Positions 44,792 to 54,662 of a stretch of 64,000 nt of DNA are shown here, in pieces; positions within the stretch are counted from its first letter, which is position 1, and each line of letters starts with the position of its first letter. A program made the translations under genes and the position numbers. This DNA is from Gracilaria vermiculophylla (taxonomy: Eukaryota > Rhodophyta > Florideophyceae > Gracilariales > Gracilariaceae), in the NCBI GenBank assembly GCA_019155205.2, contig JAHNZQ020000004.1:895251-959250 (forward strand). Reading direction: 5' to 3'. The notes below the pieces were generated by a model, which was given only the letters and a program-made list of their open reading frames with translations, had not been told where the DNA came from and did not search any database.

Positions 44792-45733
44792 ATGGGTTCT
44801 GAGCAGAATTTGCCGATGATTGTTGAATGCGTGCCAAGTAGCGAGAAGACTTTGCGCGCCTCGCTGAATGTTTCTTTATCCGAGTTCATGAATGACATTC
44901 CTCGTGCAGCGTACACCACATTTGTATCTGTCCATGGTGCATGCATTCCGCAACTCGATTTCCACGTTGATCGAATCATGAAGGGTATTTCAAACCTGTG
45001 CCCGAATACCGTCATTCCTTGTAGATCTTTGGTCATGAAACTACTGTGTTCCATCGTCGATGACGCTTTTATCTTCCATTCGCAGGTTGGATTTGAACTG
45101 CAGTTTGTCAGCGCTTTGAGTGAAGGGGATGACGGTGTCATTACGCTTCGCGTTCATATCTCACGTATCAAATCATTTGATCAAAACACCAAACCTGTGG
45201 TTGTTGAATGCAGGGGGAAACCACGTCGTGATCCACAGATAAAGAATTCTGCGTGGTACCTTGAAAGGAAACCGCTCCAATTAATGCGTTCAGAAGAGGC
45301 GCATGAAACTATTCTTGTAGGCAGGGATTCAGAAGGGAAGATGACTCTTCTTGAAGGGCTTGTGTCAAACCTGTTTGTGATTACGAAGGACTTGGGTGTA
45401 TACACTGCGCCAGGTGATGTTGTTTTGCCGGGCAGTACACGCCGACTAGTGCTTTGCGCATGCAAGGAACTTGGTTTGACCGTTTATGAAGAGGCGCCGC
45501 GTCTGTCAGAATGGAGGAGTTTCGCGATTGGATTTCTCACAAATGCTCGCACTTGGCTTTTGCCGGTGTGTTGTATTCTGGTTCCCTCAGTTGAGCATCG
45601 TGAGGCGGGGGTGAACCGGCGGTTAGAATTGCCAGCTCAAGACCGTGCTCTGGAGCTTTTGGGAGAAATTCGTCGTGAGGTTTTCAATCTTGCTCTGCGA
45701 GATGCATATGTGCCACGCAGGTTGCGCGCCTGA
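44792..45733 (+). CDS. Class IV PLP-dependent aminotransferase-like protein
   Basis: A 313-residue protein of the fold-type IV group (branched-chain aminotransferase, D-amino acid aminotransferase, aminodeoxychorismate lyase). The candidate PLP lysine is Lys151 in DPQIKNSAWYLERK. Downstream, LLEGLVSNLFVI matches the conserved E-G-x-x-S-N-x-F block, and PGSTRRLVL the phosphate-binding area. It resembles the plant D-aminotransferase-like group rather than a true BCAT, so the substrate is unknown. The ATG at 44792 (CACCATGG) has the best context. The upstream ATG at 44684 would add 36 residues that could be a targeting peptide. Confidence 0.75.
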   Translation: MGSEQNLPMIVECVPSSEKTLRASLNVSLSEFMNDIPRAAYTTFVSVHGACIPQLDFHVDRIMKGISNLCPNTVIPCRSLVMKLLCSIVDDAFIFHSQVGFELQFVSALSEGDDGVITLRVHISRIKSFDQNTKPVVVECRGKPRRDPQIKNSAWYLERKPLQLMRSEEAHETILVGRDSEGKMTLLEGLVSNLFVITKDLGVYTAPGDVVLPGSTRRLVLCACKELGLTVYEEAPRLSEWRSFAIGFLTNARTWLLPVCCILVPSVEHREAGVNRRLELPAQDRALELLGEIRREVFNLALRDAYVPRRLRA

Positions 45734-47103
45734 GAAGTGTCTTGTGGTTGTCAGGATCGGACTGGATTGCCCGCTCCCTCGCAGGCAGGTTCCTTCTTGT
45801 TTTTCTTTGTTTTGGACGCTGTGCTTTGAACTCCTATCACAACAGAGATCTGTGCAACCGATGTTTCTCTTTCGTCAAGAAGGCCAGAATCTTGTTTGGT
45901 ACTTACGATAGAAGTTGTCTGACTGGGTCATGATTGTCTCCCCAAAGACCCTGAAAGAATTTGCATCGACTCTCGCTCGTCAGTGAACAGGCATGTTTTG
46001 ATCGGACTTATGACTGTATCAGCGGGCGTTCCTGGTAATTGCAAAAGCACAAGTTCGCGAACTGTAGCGAAATGCTAACATAAGTAGGAGGTAACTGTTA
46101 TCCTCGTTCTCCGTTGCCAGTGGCAAGATACGTTGAACGGCATGGAAGCACTCTTCTGTACGGGAAATGCAAGTTTGTGAGAAGCTACCCATTTTCCTGC
46201 GGCCGACTTTTCAGAACCGATTGGCCCGCTTACAGTGCATTGTACTATGGAGACAGTTCTACCTTATTTTCATCAGGTATCAGTTCATGCTCTGTAACTT
46301 AAGTATTGTAGCTTTTCAGAAGTACTGGAGATGGTGGCAAGCTGAAAATTATAATTGGTAGATGCTCCTAATCTCTTGCTCGTACTTTAATGAGCCTGTC
46401 TTTTTAGCCGCAAGAGTGTGGGCATTCCTTTGTTCTTCTTTATGGCCTGGTACCTTACTGTAACCATGTAGCTTGAGTTCATGTTCACGGTCGTTCACCC
46501 TTGTTTAGAACGGTCCTGAGCGAGGTGTTCGATATTTCTTGCGCATGTGAGGATCATTCCCTGTACAATGTCGCAATTGCTTACTGTTTATTTTTATTTT
46601 ATTTTTTATTTTGTGGGTATATCATGCTCCGATCATATTATTTTATCATGTCGTCTTCAAGACCGGTACTTTTATGCAGCGTATCATTGGTGCAATTCTC
46701 GCTTGAGATATCGGCTCAAGTCGGTGTACAGCAATGGTGCATGACGTAATCGGGGGGAAATTTGAGAGTCGGCTTACTTGGAGCACACGGAAGATGGTGA
46801 CGGAGAATAAGTGTGGTGAAAGTGCGCGGAGAACGAATCGCCAAAGTGCGATGTGTGTTCGGTGTGTGGATTCGTAGGTTGCCTGCAGGTGATGCGCACA
46901 TGGGAGGGGGAGCGGTATGGCTGGCATTTGCTCTTTCAGGAGGGGCTCGTACTGAGACGACACCACCGTTTCGAATGAAAGGTTTTGGCTGTTGAGAGAA
47001 GAGCGGCGGGTGTGGGAGGATGTTGGTTTTCAGAGAAATATGAATCATACGCTTGCGGTGGCAGGGTTGGCTGGTACAGTGATGGGAGCTGTGTTAGTGG
47101 TGA
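45734..47103. other. Intergenic region
   Basis: 1.37 kb with no credible gene. Toward its end the sequence turns G-rich, and near 47040-47100 it shows a degenerate partial copy of the 225-bp repeat described next. Confidence 0.5.
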
Positions 47104-47570
47104 GAGCGGAGAATACTTGCACCGATCGGTGGGGGCTGTGACACGGCAGGCGTGCTGTAAACAAGAGATGTTAACGACGTGGAACAGTCGACAAAGATGA
47201 TGAATGCGAGTGTTTGTTTACAGGACACACGAGGAACGGAAGGTTGCGGCGGACGGGATGGTGCAGAAAGTGTGTGGGAAGGTGAAAGCGGTGGCTGGGA
47301 GCAATTGGAGTGCTGGATTGGACGTTGAGAGCGATGAAGACTTGCACGCGCCGGTGGTGGCTTTGACAAGGCAGGCGTGCTGTAAACAAGAGATGTTAAC
47401 GACGTGGAAGAGTCGACAAAGAAGATGATTACGAGTGTTTGTTTACAGGACACAAGAGGAACGGAAGGATTGCGACGCATGGAATGGTGCGGAAGGTGTG
47501 CGGGAAGGGGAAAGCGGTGGCTGGCAGGAATTGGAGTACAGGGTGGACGTTGAGATCGAGGAAGACAGTT
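47104..47570. repeat. 225-bp tandem repeat array (about 2.1 copies)
   Basis: Copies begin at 47104 and 47329, exactly 225 bases apart, and a third begins near 47552 then decays. A near-identical core, GGCAGGCGTGCTGTAAACAA, followed by GAGATGTTAACGACGTGGA, lies at 47145 and 47370. The period is a multiple of three, so one minus-strand frame stays open through both copies; that frame starts only at TTG and is not called as a gene. Confidence 0.8.
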
Positions 47571-49040
47571 GGTGACAGGGAAGAGATTGCGCGGGCGGGA
47601 GGAGGTGCGGCGCGGCAAAGCAGTTGCGCATGTGTGTGGCGGAGAGAGTGGATGGGGAGGTGAGTCGGAGGAGGGGTTTTTTTTTAGTATTGGTGGATAG
47701 CGGGGCAGAGCAGCGTTTGGAAGGGACTTGTTTGAGAGGTGGTTTCAATCAGGGAGCAGACGGCACGGGATGCGAGCGCGGAAGAGAGCTCCGGTGCCGG
47801 CGACCGAAGCGTGGGCGGGCGTTGAGGAACGCGCTGCTTGCGCACGCTGACCCGTATCGAGCGGCGGGCGACGAAGTGCGCGGGTGAATTTGGCGGCGCT
47901 GCAGCGGGCGACAGCGGCCAATGGGCGCACAACACATGCGCAGCGCCACCAGCAAGGCCGAGGCACAAAAGCTGTTGAGGTTTAAGTTGGCACCCGAGGC
48001 AGTTGTGCGTCAAGTCGCGCCAGCGCGATGGGCGCGGGGGTCTCGCACGGGCAGCGGGAGCCGGCGGCGGCGCAAGCGCGCGTGGCGCGCGGCGCGCGGC
48101 GCGCGGCGCGCTGGCGGCCGTTCGGCGCGGCGCGGAGACGCGCGCCGGCTCACGCCGCGCGCCGCCGCCGCCGCCGTGGCGCCGCAACGGCGCCGCGCCG
48201 CGAGCGCACAAGTGACGCCATCATGCGCCGCCGCCCACGCGGCGCGCGCGCCACGCCGCGTTCGCAAAACGCGATTTTTTGGTGCGCTTTTGTGCCGCGC
48301 GCGCGCGCGCGCGCGCGCCGCGCCCCGCGTCTGCCGTCAGGGCTCGCGCGCAGCCGCTGCCCGGAGCGCGCGCGCGTCAAGCCGTGCGCGCCCCAAGTTG
48401 CCGAGTCCGCGCATCCGCCCTACCCGCCGTGCGCTGCACCCCGCGCGGAAAAGCCAACCGCGCCCAACCCGCCCTCGCCCCTCCCTTCACCTTCCCCCCC
48501 CCTCCCCCCTTCCCCCTCCCCCACGCGTGCTCTTCCCTCCTCGCGTGCTCCCCCGCCCCGCCTTCCCGCCGCCGCCGTCTGTCCCCTCTCCGTTTCGCGT
48601 CCGCTGCCAATTTCCGCACCGCTTTGTTCTGCCCCCCCCCCCCCCCCCCCCCCCCCGCCCCCCCGCCCNNNNNNNNNNNNNNNNNNNNNNNNNNNNNNNN
48701 NNNNNNNNNNNNNNNNNNNNNNNNNNNNNNNNNNNNNNNNNNNNNNNNNNNNNNNNNNNNNNNNNNNNCCCCGCCGCCCCCCCCCCCCCCCCCCCCCCCG
48801 CCCCCCCCCCCCCCCCCACCCCCACCCCCCCCCCCCCCCCCTCCCCCCCCCCCTTTTCTTTCCCCCCCCCCCCCCCCCCCTCGCGCTTGTTTGCTTGACA
48901 GGCAGCTTTTTGGCCGTTGTTGTGCGCGCGGTGTGAAACTCGTATTCGCGCGCCGCAGCCCCCCCTTCCCCCTCCCTCCCCCCCCCTTCCCCTCCCCCTC
49001 CCCTCCGCACACCGCTGTTTGCTATTCGCGCGTTCCCGAC
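47571..49040. other. Second GC island with C homopolymers
   Basis: Very GC-rich from about 47.9 kb. It includes CCAAT-like CGGCCAATGGGCGC near 47910, CG-only stretches at 48050-48330 and long C runs (C25 at 48632-48656 and others after the gap). The last 80 bases before 49041 are a C/T tract, probably the leader of the ARF-like gene. All open frames here are artefacts of composition. Confidence 0.55.
48669..48768. other. Assembly gap of 100 N
   Basis: Exactly 100 N, a conventional unknown-length gap, flanked on both sides by poly-C. The true length is unknown. Confidence 0.99.
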
Positions 49041-49634
49041 ATGGGCAACTGCTTTTCGGCGCAGATGGGCAAACGCTCCCGATCGCGCGGCGTGCTCGTT
49101 CTCGGCTTGGACGGCTCGGGAGCCACCACGATTCTCTACCAGCTCGTTTTCGGCAAGCGACTAGATACAATCCCCACCCTTGGTGTCAATCACGAGAAGA
49201 TGCACGTCGACGGCTTGGAGCTGGATTGCTGGGACGTCGGCGGCTTGGACAAGGTGCGACCGCTGTGGAGACAGTGTTTCAAGGACGCCGACGCCGTCAT
49301 CTTCGTCGTGGACACCAGTGACTTGCCGAGGATGAGGCTCGCCGCAGAGGAGTTGGAGAAGCTTTACAAGACCGAAAAGGGCGCCGCAGCCATCAAAGAC
49401 AGGCCACTGTTGGTGCTAGCCAACAAACAGGACCTGCCCAACGCCGCTTCCGCCAAGGTTGTGGAGAAGGTGCTCAGAATGGACACGCTCAATGTTGCGT
49501 GTTGCAAGGTATTTCCATGCACGGCCAATGATCGCCAGTCGCTCATGAAGGGCGTGCAGTGGCTCACAGGTGAGTTAAAACAGAAGAAACCGGTTGCGAA
49601 ACCTTTGCATGCTCCAAGTGGCGCCGAGGCGTAA
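49041..49634 (+). CDS. ARF-like protein with altered GTPase motifs
   Basis: A 197-residue protein of the ARF/ARL family. Gly2 and Cys4 in MGNCFSA suggest N-myristoylation and palmitoylation. ARF landmarks are present: TIPTLGVN (switch 1, 43-50), WDVGG (64-68), VDTSD and NKQD (128-131). Two key positions differ. The P-loop reads GLDGSGATT (22-30), so the nucleotide-binding Lys is Ala28. Switch 2 reads GGLDK, so the catalytic Gln is Leu69. Codons at both sites are unambiguous. The usual C-terminal CAT/SAK motif is replaced by CTAND. It is probably a membrane-attached pseudo-GTPase or an atypical ARL. It follows directly after the GC island. The ATG at 49041 gives the myristoylation motif and is certain. 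Confidence 0.9.
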   Translation: MGNCFSAQMGKRSRSRGVLVLGLDGSGATTILYQLVFGKRLDTIPTLGVNHEKMHVDGLELDCWDVGGLDKVRPLWRQCFKDADAVIFVVDTSDLPRMRLAAEELEKLYKTEKGAAAIKDRPLLVLANKQDLPNAASAKVVEKVLRMDTLNVACCKVFPCTANDRQSLMKGVQWLTGELKQKKPVAKPLHAPSGAEA

Positions 49635-50312
49635 CATGCGAGGCTTGTTGTTTGTTGGCATCATGTGTGGCTTGTTTTTTTGTTGTTAATACATATATAC
49701 AGTATCTCGTCAGAGCTTTGAGATTTACGCTTGAGGGTGGCGCTTTTTCTTTCCTAAATAAGAAGGGCGATGATGTGTCGCTGTTGTCAAACTTCGATTG
49801 TTGGCCGTCTGGTGGAGATGCATGCGTGTCCGGTTATTGTGCATGGCCCGTCATCGTGCGCCCCGTTTCTTTGACAACCCAACGAATGCCGTTCGGAGGC
49901 CTGCGCACACAACGTGGCACTATTAATGTGCCAACGCTCAACAATTCAGCGATTTCGCAAATCACGGCCAGAGTGCGTGGGAGAGAGCGCTGTTCCGCAC
50001 CCTGCTGCACCGTTCGTTACCCTGCTTCGCACCTTCAGTTTATGCTTGAGAAACCGTGTGACCCATTCGCACTTGGCGATGGAACGTAACATGTAGTGGG
50101 AGCGATGCGTATCAGTGAGCAGACTACTAGTAAAGTTAAAGACATGGCAAATACGTGACGAGCAATCTAACGTAACAACGCGAAAAAAATGCGAGCGCAC
50201 GCATTGTGGCTATTATTAATATGTTTCTTGTTGTGCTCGTTCATTGAAAACTTGTGTAGGGCACGAGTTAGGCGGGGGATTGGGCAGGGGGGGCGGTTGT
50301 TCTAGACGTAGG
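49635..50312. other. Intergenic region between converging genes
   Basis: 678 bases, presumably 3' UTRs. Short open frames were not convincing. Confidence 0.5.
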
Positions 50313-51044
50313 CTAAATACGTTTCTGTTTCGCTTCCATGTCCACGCAACGGGTCCACACGGCCTTGGTGCCGCACTGGTTGGCAACATTCACGTTGTTG
50401 AGGAACTGCTTGATGTTATGAATCATTTTGGCGTTGTGGTTGCTAAGCCAGTTGGTGGCGGCTGGTGAGTTGAACCATTTCCTCAGGTGGCCACATGCGT
50501 GACCCCAGCCGGCCTTGAACGCTGCGTTTCCCAAAGCCATGTACTTGACGTTCGGCAGCACCTTGCAAATGTCGTAGAAGGCGTGCGCGGGACAGTTTCC
50601 GCGCTCGGGGTGGAAAAGCTTATTCTGGTTCTTGCGCGACTGGTACTGGCCGGCGGTGGCACCCTTGGGGATGCAGTCACAGCACTGCTCGCACACGGCG
50701 TACACAAAGTAGTCGAGCTTCTGCTTTGAGGCCGGCGACCATTGCTTGACCTGCTCCACGCGCTTTACATCGCATTTGTTTTGATTGGCATACTGCTGCA
50801 GCTTTGCCTTGCAATTCGGGGTGTCCAAGTTGTAGATGGACTTGCAGTTTTTGAAATCTCCCTTCGGCGTGACGTTCCTCAATGCGCAGGCGGAGCACAT
50901 GCCGGCCGGCATGCGCACCTGCTCACACTTGGGCGACGCCAGCGTGTTCTTGCCGGTATGGCATGGGAAGGCGCCCTGCGCGGCGGCGCGCGCGATGAGA
51001 GCGAAGAGGCACAGCGAGACGGCGAACGTGCTGCAGCGAACCAT
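50313..51044 (-). CDS. Secreted cysteine-rich protein of unknown function
   Basis: A 243-residue protein. The ATG at 51044 begins a clear signal peptide (about residues 1-22, hydrophobic core VSLCLFALIA, cleavage after ARAAA). The mature part has 16 Cys, including a dense CEQCCDC cluster near the middle, CSAC and GNCPAHAF motifs, and is rich in Lys/Asn/Gln with few acidic residues, so the protein is basic. No domain was recognised. The even Cys count suggests eight disulfides. An extracellular matrix, cell-wall or defence-related role is possible, but nothing in the context supports a specific one. Well-balanced codon use and the signal peptide make it a real gene. Confidence 0.75.
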   Translation of the reverse strand: MVRCSTFAVSLCLFALIARAAAQGAFPCHTGKNTLASPKCEQVRMPAGMCSACALRNVTPKGDFKNCKSIYNLDTPNCKAKLQQYANQNKCDVKRVEQVKQWSPASKQKLDYFVYAVCEQCCDCIPKGATAGQYQSRKNQNKLFHPERGNCPAHAFYDICKVLPNVKYMALGNAAFKAGWGHACGHLRKWFNSPAATNWLSNHNAKMIHNIKQFLNNVNVANQCGTKAVWTRCVDMEAKQKRI

Positions 51045-51759
51045 GGCGGGGAGGGTGCGGCGGCGCTGCAGGGGGCGGCTGCGCGCAGGTGGCAACGCGG
51101 GCTTTTAACGCCAGCCACGCGCGGATGAACAGCCAGACTCGGCCCCGGCGACGGCGGCGCCATGGCGACGGCGGCGCGGTGCGGCGCGGTGCGGCGCGGA
51201 GCGGCGCGGCACGGGGCGGGAGGAGCGTGAGTGTGCGACAGGAACAACCGGCCGTCGGGAGCGACAACAGCCGTCGCCCCCGCGATCCGCGCGCGCTCGC
51301 CTCAGCGTCATGGCGAAGGACAAGCTGCAAGCGGCTTACAGACGGAGCTCCCGAAATGCGCTGCTGGAAAGCATCGTTGTGCGCGCGTCGTACGCGCACG
51401 GCGCCGCGGAGGGGGCTCCGTGGCGCGTCGCGCGCGCCCACTGTAAAGCGCGGCCGCCGCTGTCCACGCAGGCGGCAGCCGCGTTAGCCCGCGCCGCCAC
51501 CTCCCCCGGTGCCGTTAGCTCTGCCCCTGTGGGCGCGCGTCTTCCGCTAACTGCACCGGTGCCTCATGCCACTGCTGTCAAAATTTTAATTTATACCGCG
51601 CCCGCCGCGCCCCGTCAGCGCCTGCACGCGGCGGGCACGTCAAGCACGCCGCCCCCCGCCCCCCCGCAGCTTCTCCGACAGCGTGCCCTCACAACTGCCA
51701 CCGCCTCGCCTCCTGAGCGCACACTCCTCTGCATCGCGCCCTCCTCCTCTCCCCGCCCC
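51045..51759. promoter_or_regulatory. Divergent upstream region with a TATA-like element
   Basis: Between the secreted-protein start and the C2H2 gene. An AT-rich island, AAAATTTTAATTTATACC (51580-51597), sits in GC-rich sequence about 165 bases upstream of the ATG at 51760 and may act as a TATA box for the C2H2 gene. The frame is open upstream to the ATG at 51310, but that stretch looks like leader sequence. Confidence 0.4.
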
Positions 51760-53427
51760 ATGAGCGCCGCTTTCGCGTCCACCTCCTCGCCACACCCCCC
51801 CAACATGTTATCGCTCCCGTTTGCTTCCCCCCCCGATCCCCTCACCCCCTACGACTCCCTCACTATCCTCGACGACCCCTTTCCCTCGTACTCCTCGCGC
51901 CCCGTCAACCCCGCGCTACCGCGACTGTCGCCGCCGCACCTCGCCGTACCCTCCCAATCGCAACCGCTCCCCCCTAACCACCCCGCTGCCGTTAAACACC
52001 CCCGCCTGCCGCTCCCGTCCCCCTCCGCCTCCGCCAACCCCGCCGCTTACGGTCTTTCGCCGCGTCTCCCGTCGGCGTTGCCACCGTCCGCGTCACCGCG
52101 CGTCGTCGAGCCCGTCACGCCCGACCGTCAGCCGCTGCCCTTCTCTGCCGACGAAGCCGCCGTGCTCTGCGAGCGTGCCCCCATTGGCACCGTCGACGAC
52201 CGCGCCGCCGATTTTATCTTCGACAACGTCCCGCGCCGCTCCTTGTCGTGCCCCTCGTCTTCCGCCCCTGCCCTCGACAGCGCCACGCAACATGAAAAGC
52301 TCGCCACCATGTCGCTGCAGCTTCCGCTTGATCCTGCAATCACGTCGTCCCCGCCTCAGGTGCAGTCCTTGCCCATGCGCTCGCTCCCGCTTGCCAACTC
52401 GTCCTCGTCCTCACTCATGCTCGACACCACGTCTGCCGCCGCCGCTGTTTCCACCGCCGCCATGACCACATCAAACCCCGCGCAGAATGCGCTTTCGCCG
52501 TTTGGTCTTTCCACGCGTCACAACACCACCGCTGCCATCGATGCTGCCGTCGACAACCCCGCTTTTCACCCTTGGAGTAAGGACATCGATCAGATGGAAG
52601 ACATACCGTCGTGCGCGCCCAAAGTAGAGCAGACCGCCGCTGCCGTTTTCGCCGCTTCCTCGGCTTCAACCGTGCCCGCCGCCCAAGCAGCCCCGTCTCT
52701 GTCCGCTGCCCCTCACCGCCCTGCGCCCGCGTCTTCTGCCGTTGCTTGCATGCCCTTGCCAGATTCTTCCTTATTTCCGTCTCCAACGGTGGCGCGTTCG
52801 TTGTGCACGTTTACACAATTTCCTGATTTTTCGTCCGCGCCGACTACCACTAGCTCCATTACAGAGCTTGACCCCATGCAAGTCGGGTGCACGCAACCGG
52901 CGCAGACAAGGTCTTCGCAGGTGGTCAGCGACGAGTCCACTCTGAAAAGGGCCGTGTGCATTCCAAAACGCTCCATACCCCGCCCGGGCGACGTCTCCGC
53001 AGCGGTGGCTGCCCCCGATGCTTCAACCGACAGATTACGCTGTCACATGTGTGGACAGCGATTTGCACGACGCTCCAATCTATTCAAGCATCAGCGCTCC
53101 GTGCATGATGATCGCCGACGCTTCGCCTGCCGCTCGTGTCCCTACAAATTCAAGCGCCAGGATCATTTGCTCAAACATGTGAGGTCGGTTCACGAGAGAA
53201 TGAGAAACTTTGTGTGTGATATATGCGGCTTTGGTTTTGCCGAGAAGTTCAATCGCGATAAACATCGACGATCAATTCACATGGCCAAACGAGCCTTCCA
53301 GTGTCCGTGCGGCGCATATTTTCAGGACAGGGAGAAGATGCTCAAGTGTTTGAGATGCAGGCAGACTTCGAACAGGAGCAACACAGCAACGGCTTGTACT
53401 AATGATATGGGAACGGTTACCTTTTAA
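51760..53427 (+). CDS. C2H2 zinc-finger transcription factor
   Basis: A 555-residue protein: a long Pro/Ser/Ala-rich, probably disordered N-terminal region, then three tandem C2H2 fingers at about residues 426-450, 455-478 and 484-507 (C-x2-C-x12-H-x4-H pattern), followed by a degenerate Cys-rich fourth element (CPCG...CLRCRQ). Finger linkers are DDRRRF and ERMRNF rather than TGEKP. A nuclear DNA-binding regulator is inferred. The ATG at 51760 was chosen because it follows the TATA-like element. The ATG at 51310 would add 150 low-complexity residues. Confidence 0.8.
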   Translation: MSAAFASTSSPHPPNMLSLPFASPPDPLTPYDSLTILDDPFPSYSSRPVNPALPRLSPPHLAVPSQSQPLPPNHPAAVKHPRLPLPSPSASANPAAYGLSPRLPSALPPSASPRVVEPVTPDRQPLPFSADEAAVLCERAPIGTVDDRAADFIFDNVPRRSLSCPSSSAPALDSATQHEKLATMSLQLPLDPAITSSPPQVQSLPMRSLPLANSSSSSLMLDTTSAAAAVSTAAMTTSNPAQNALSPFGLSTRHNTTAAIDAAVDNPAFHPWSKDIDQMEDIPSCAPKVEQTAAAVFAASSASTVPAAQAAPSLSAAPHRPAPASSAVACMPLPDSSLFPSPTVARSLCTFTQFPDFSSAPTTTSSITELDPMQVGCTQPAQTRSSQVVSDESTLKRAVCIPKRSIPRPGDVSAAVAAPDASTDRLRCHMCGQRFARRSNLFKHQRSVHDDRRRFACRSCPYKFKRQDHLLKHVRSVHERMRNFVCDICGFGFAEKFNRDKHRRSIHMAKRAFQCPCGAYFQDREKMLKCLRCRQTSNRSNTATACTNDMGTVTF

Positions 53428-53762
53428 GAGTGGTACTTACGCCGTATGGTAGCGATAGCTGCCGCATTGTTTATTTGAAGACTGGTGGCTGTCGTCTACC
53501 ATTGCCAGTTTGCAACCTATTAAGTTGTCACTCTCGATGTGTTCCATATCGAAATGGTTACAGGCGCTCACGTTCTGTTGTCGAAGTGCAACCTGTTGCT
53601 GTGCCACAAGCCGTGCCCACTGTTGCTCTTTTTGTTGTTACTGTGTTACTATTGTGGCATAAGCGCATTATACCCAGCGCCCTTTATGCCCGATAAATCT
53701 GTGTAAATGATAATCGTTTGTTGACATATCTGACTCGGGAGTGACCGATTGGGTGCAGAGTT
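53428..53762. other. Intergenic region between converging genes
   Basis: 335 bases of presumed 3' flanks; nothing recognised. Confidence 0.5.
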
Positions 53763-54662
53763 TCACCTCGGCGAACTATTTGGTTGCAGCGCTGGTAATG
53801 TGACCCGCCAAGCTCCGGTCCAATACCTGTACCTCATTCTGATCATGTCTAGCAGCATATTAATTGTTGCCTTGACAACGCTTAGCTTGCTGCCAGGGAC
53901 CTCTGTCCAGTTGACAGGTACTTCCACGATGTTCATGCCCGCTTTCTGCACACGATAAAGGTTCTCCACATCAAACGCCCAACGCCGAAGCATCTGCCCC
54001 GAAAACGCCACACGAGCAGCTTGGCGCGAGTACAACTTGAAACCGCACTGCGTATCGCGCAGACCGCGCACGCCACCAACAGTCTTGACAACGATATTGA
54101 ACACAAGCGACACAAACTTTCGCAGCGGCGATCTTCCCTGCTTGTCACCGCCGCCGTGGGACAGATGCGCGCGTGAGCCGATTGCGACGTGCACGTCCTC
54201 GTCGGAGATGGCACGCTCCAGTTTCTCCACGTCGGAAAAGACGGTGGCGGCATCAGCATCGGCCATGAGAATGAAGCGCCCGCGCGCGGAAAGGGCTCCA
54301 CTGCGTACAGCACCGCCTTTTCCGCAGTTTTGCTGCAGGCGAAGCAATCTCACGTGTTCAGTGCCCTCTCGAGCGACGTAGCGCATGGCGACGGCGGCCG
54401 TTTCATCCGTGGAGCCGTCATCGACGATGAGCAGCTCGTAGGTGAAAGGCGGCCGCTTCTGAAGGGCGGCGCGCGAGGAGAGATAGGCGAGGGTTTCCTC
54501 GAGCATGTCGGGGAGGCGAACGGATTCGTTGTAGGCAGGAATGATGACCGATAGATCGATTGTTGGGGGGTCTGAGAGTGACGGGAACGAGATGCGGGTT
54601 TTTGGTTGCGACGGATCCTCGAAGGAATGTTCGCTATGGGGATGCACAGGGGGGGCAGCCAT
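53763..54662 (-). CDS. ALG5: Dolichyl-phosphate beta-glucosyltransferase (ALG5)
   Basis: Transfers glucose from UDP-glucose to dolichyl phosphate, making the donor for the last steps of N-glycan precursor assembly in the ER. A 299-residue GT2 enzyme: LSVIIPAYNE, VDDGSTDET, GKGGAVRSG, MADADAAT (the DxD region), IGSRAH, GLRDTQCGFKLY and RRWAFDVE are all present and in order. Unlike other ALG5 proteins it has no N-terminal membrane helix: the first 35 residues are polar, and no in-frame upstream exon with a helix was found. Membrane attachment may come from elsewhere or from a missed exon. It is divergent from the class I aminotransferase. Confidence 0.92.
   Translation of the reverse strand: MAAPPVHPHSEHSFEDPSQPKTRISFPSLSDPPTIDLSVIIPAYNESVRLPDMLEETLAYLSSRAALQKRPPFTYELLIVDDGSTDETAAVAMRYVAREGTEHVRLLRLQQNCGKGGAVRSGALSARGRFILMADADAATVFSDVEKLERAISDEDVHVAIGSRAHLSHGGGDKQGRSPLRKFVSLVFNIVVKTVGGVRGLRDTQCGFKLYSRQAARVAFSGQMLRRWAFDVENLYRVQKAGMNIVEVPVNWTEVPGSKLSVVKATINMLLDMIRMRYRYWTGAWRVTLPALQPNSSPR

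Noticed and set aside
47094..47618. 174-codon minus-strand frame across the 225-bp repeat
   Set aside because: Starts only at TTG, has a Ser/Pro/His-rich composition and no homology; kept only as a repeat observation.
48010..49170. Long frames across the N gap and C tracts
   Set aside because: They read through 100 N and homopolymers; only the ARF-like part from 49041 is genuine.
51310..51759. N-terminal extension of the C2H2 protein from an ATG at 51310
   Set aside because: Contains the TATA-like element and low-complexity sequence, so it is more likely promoter and leader.
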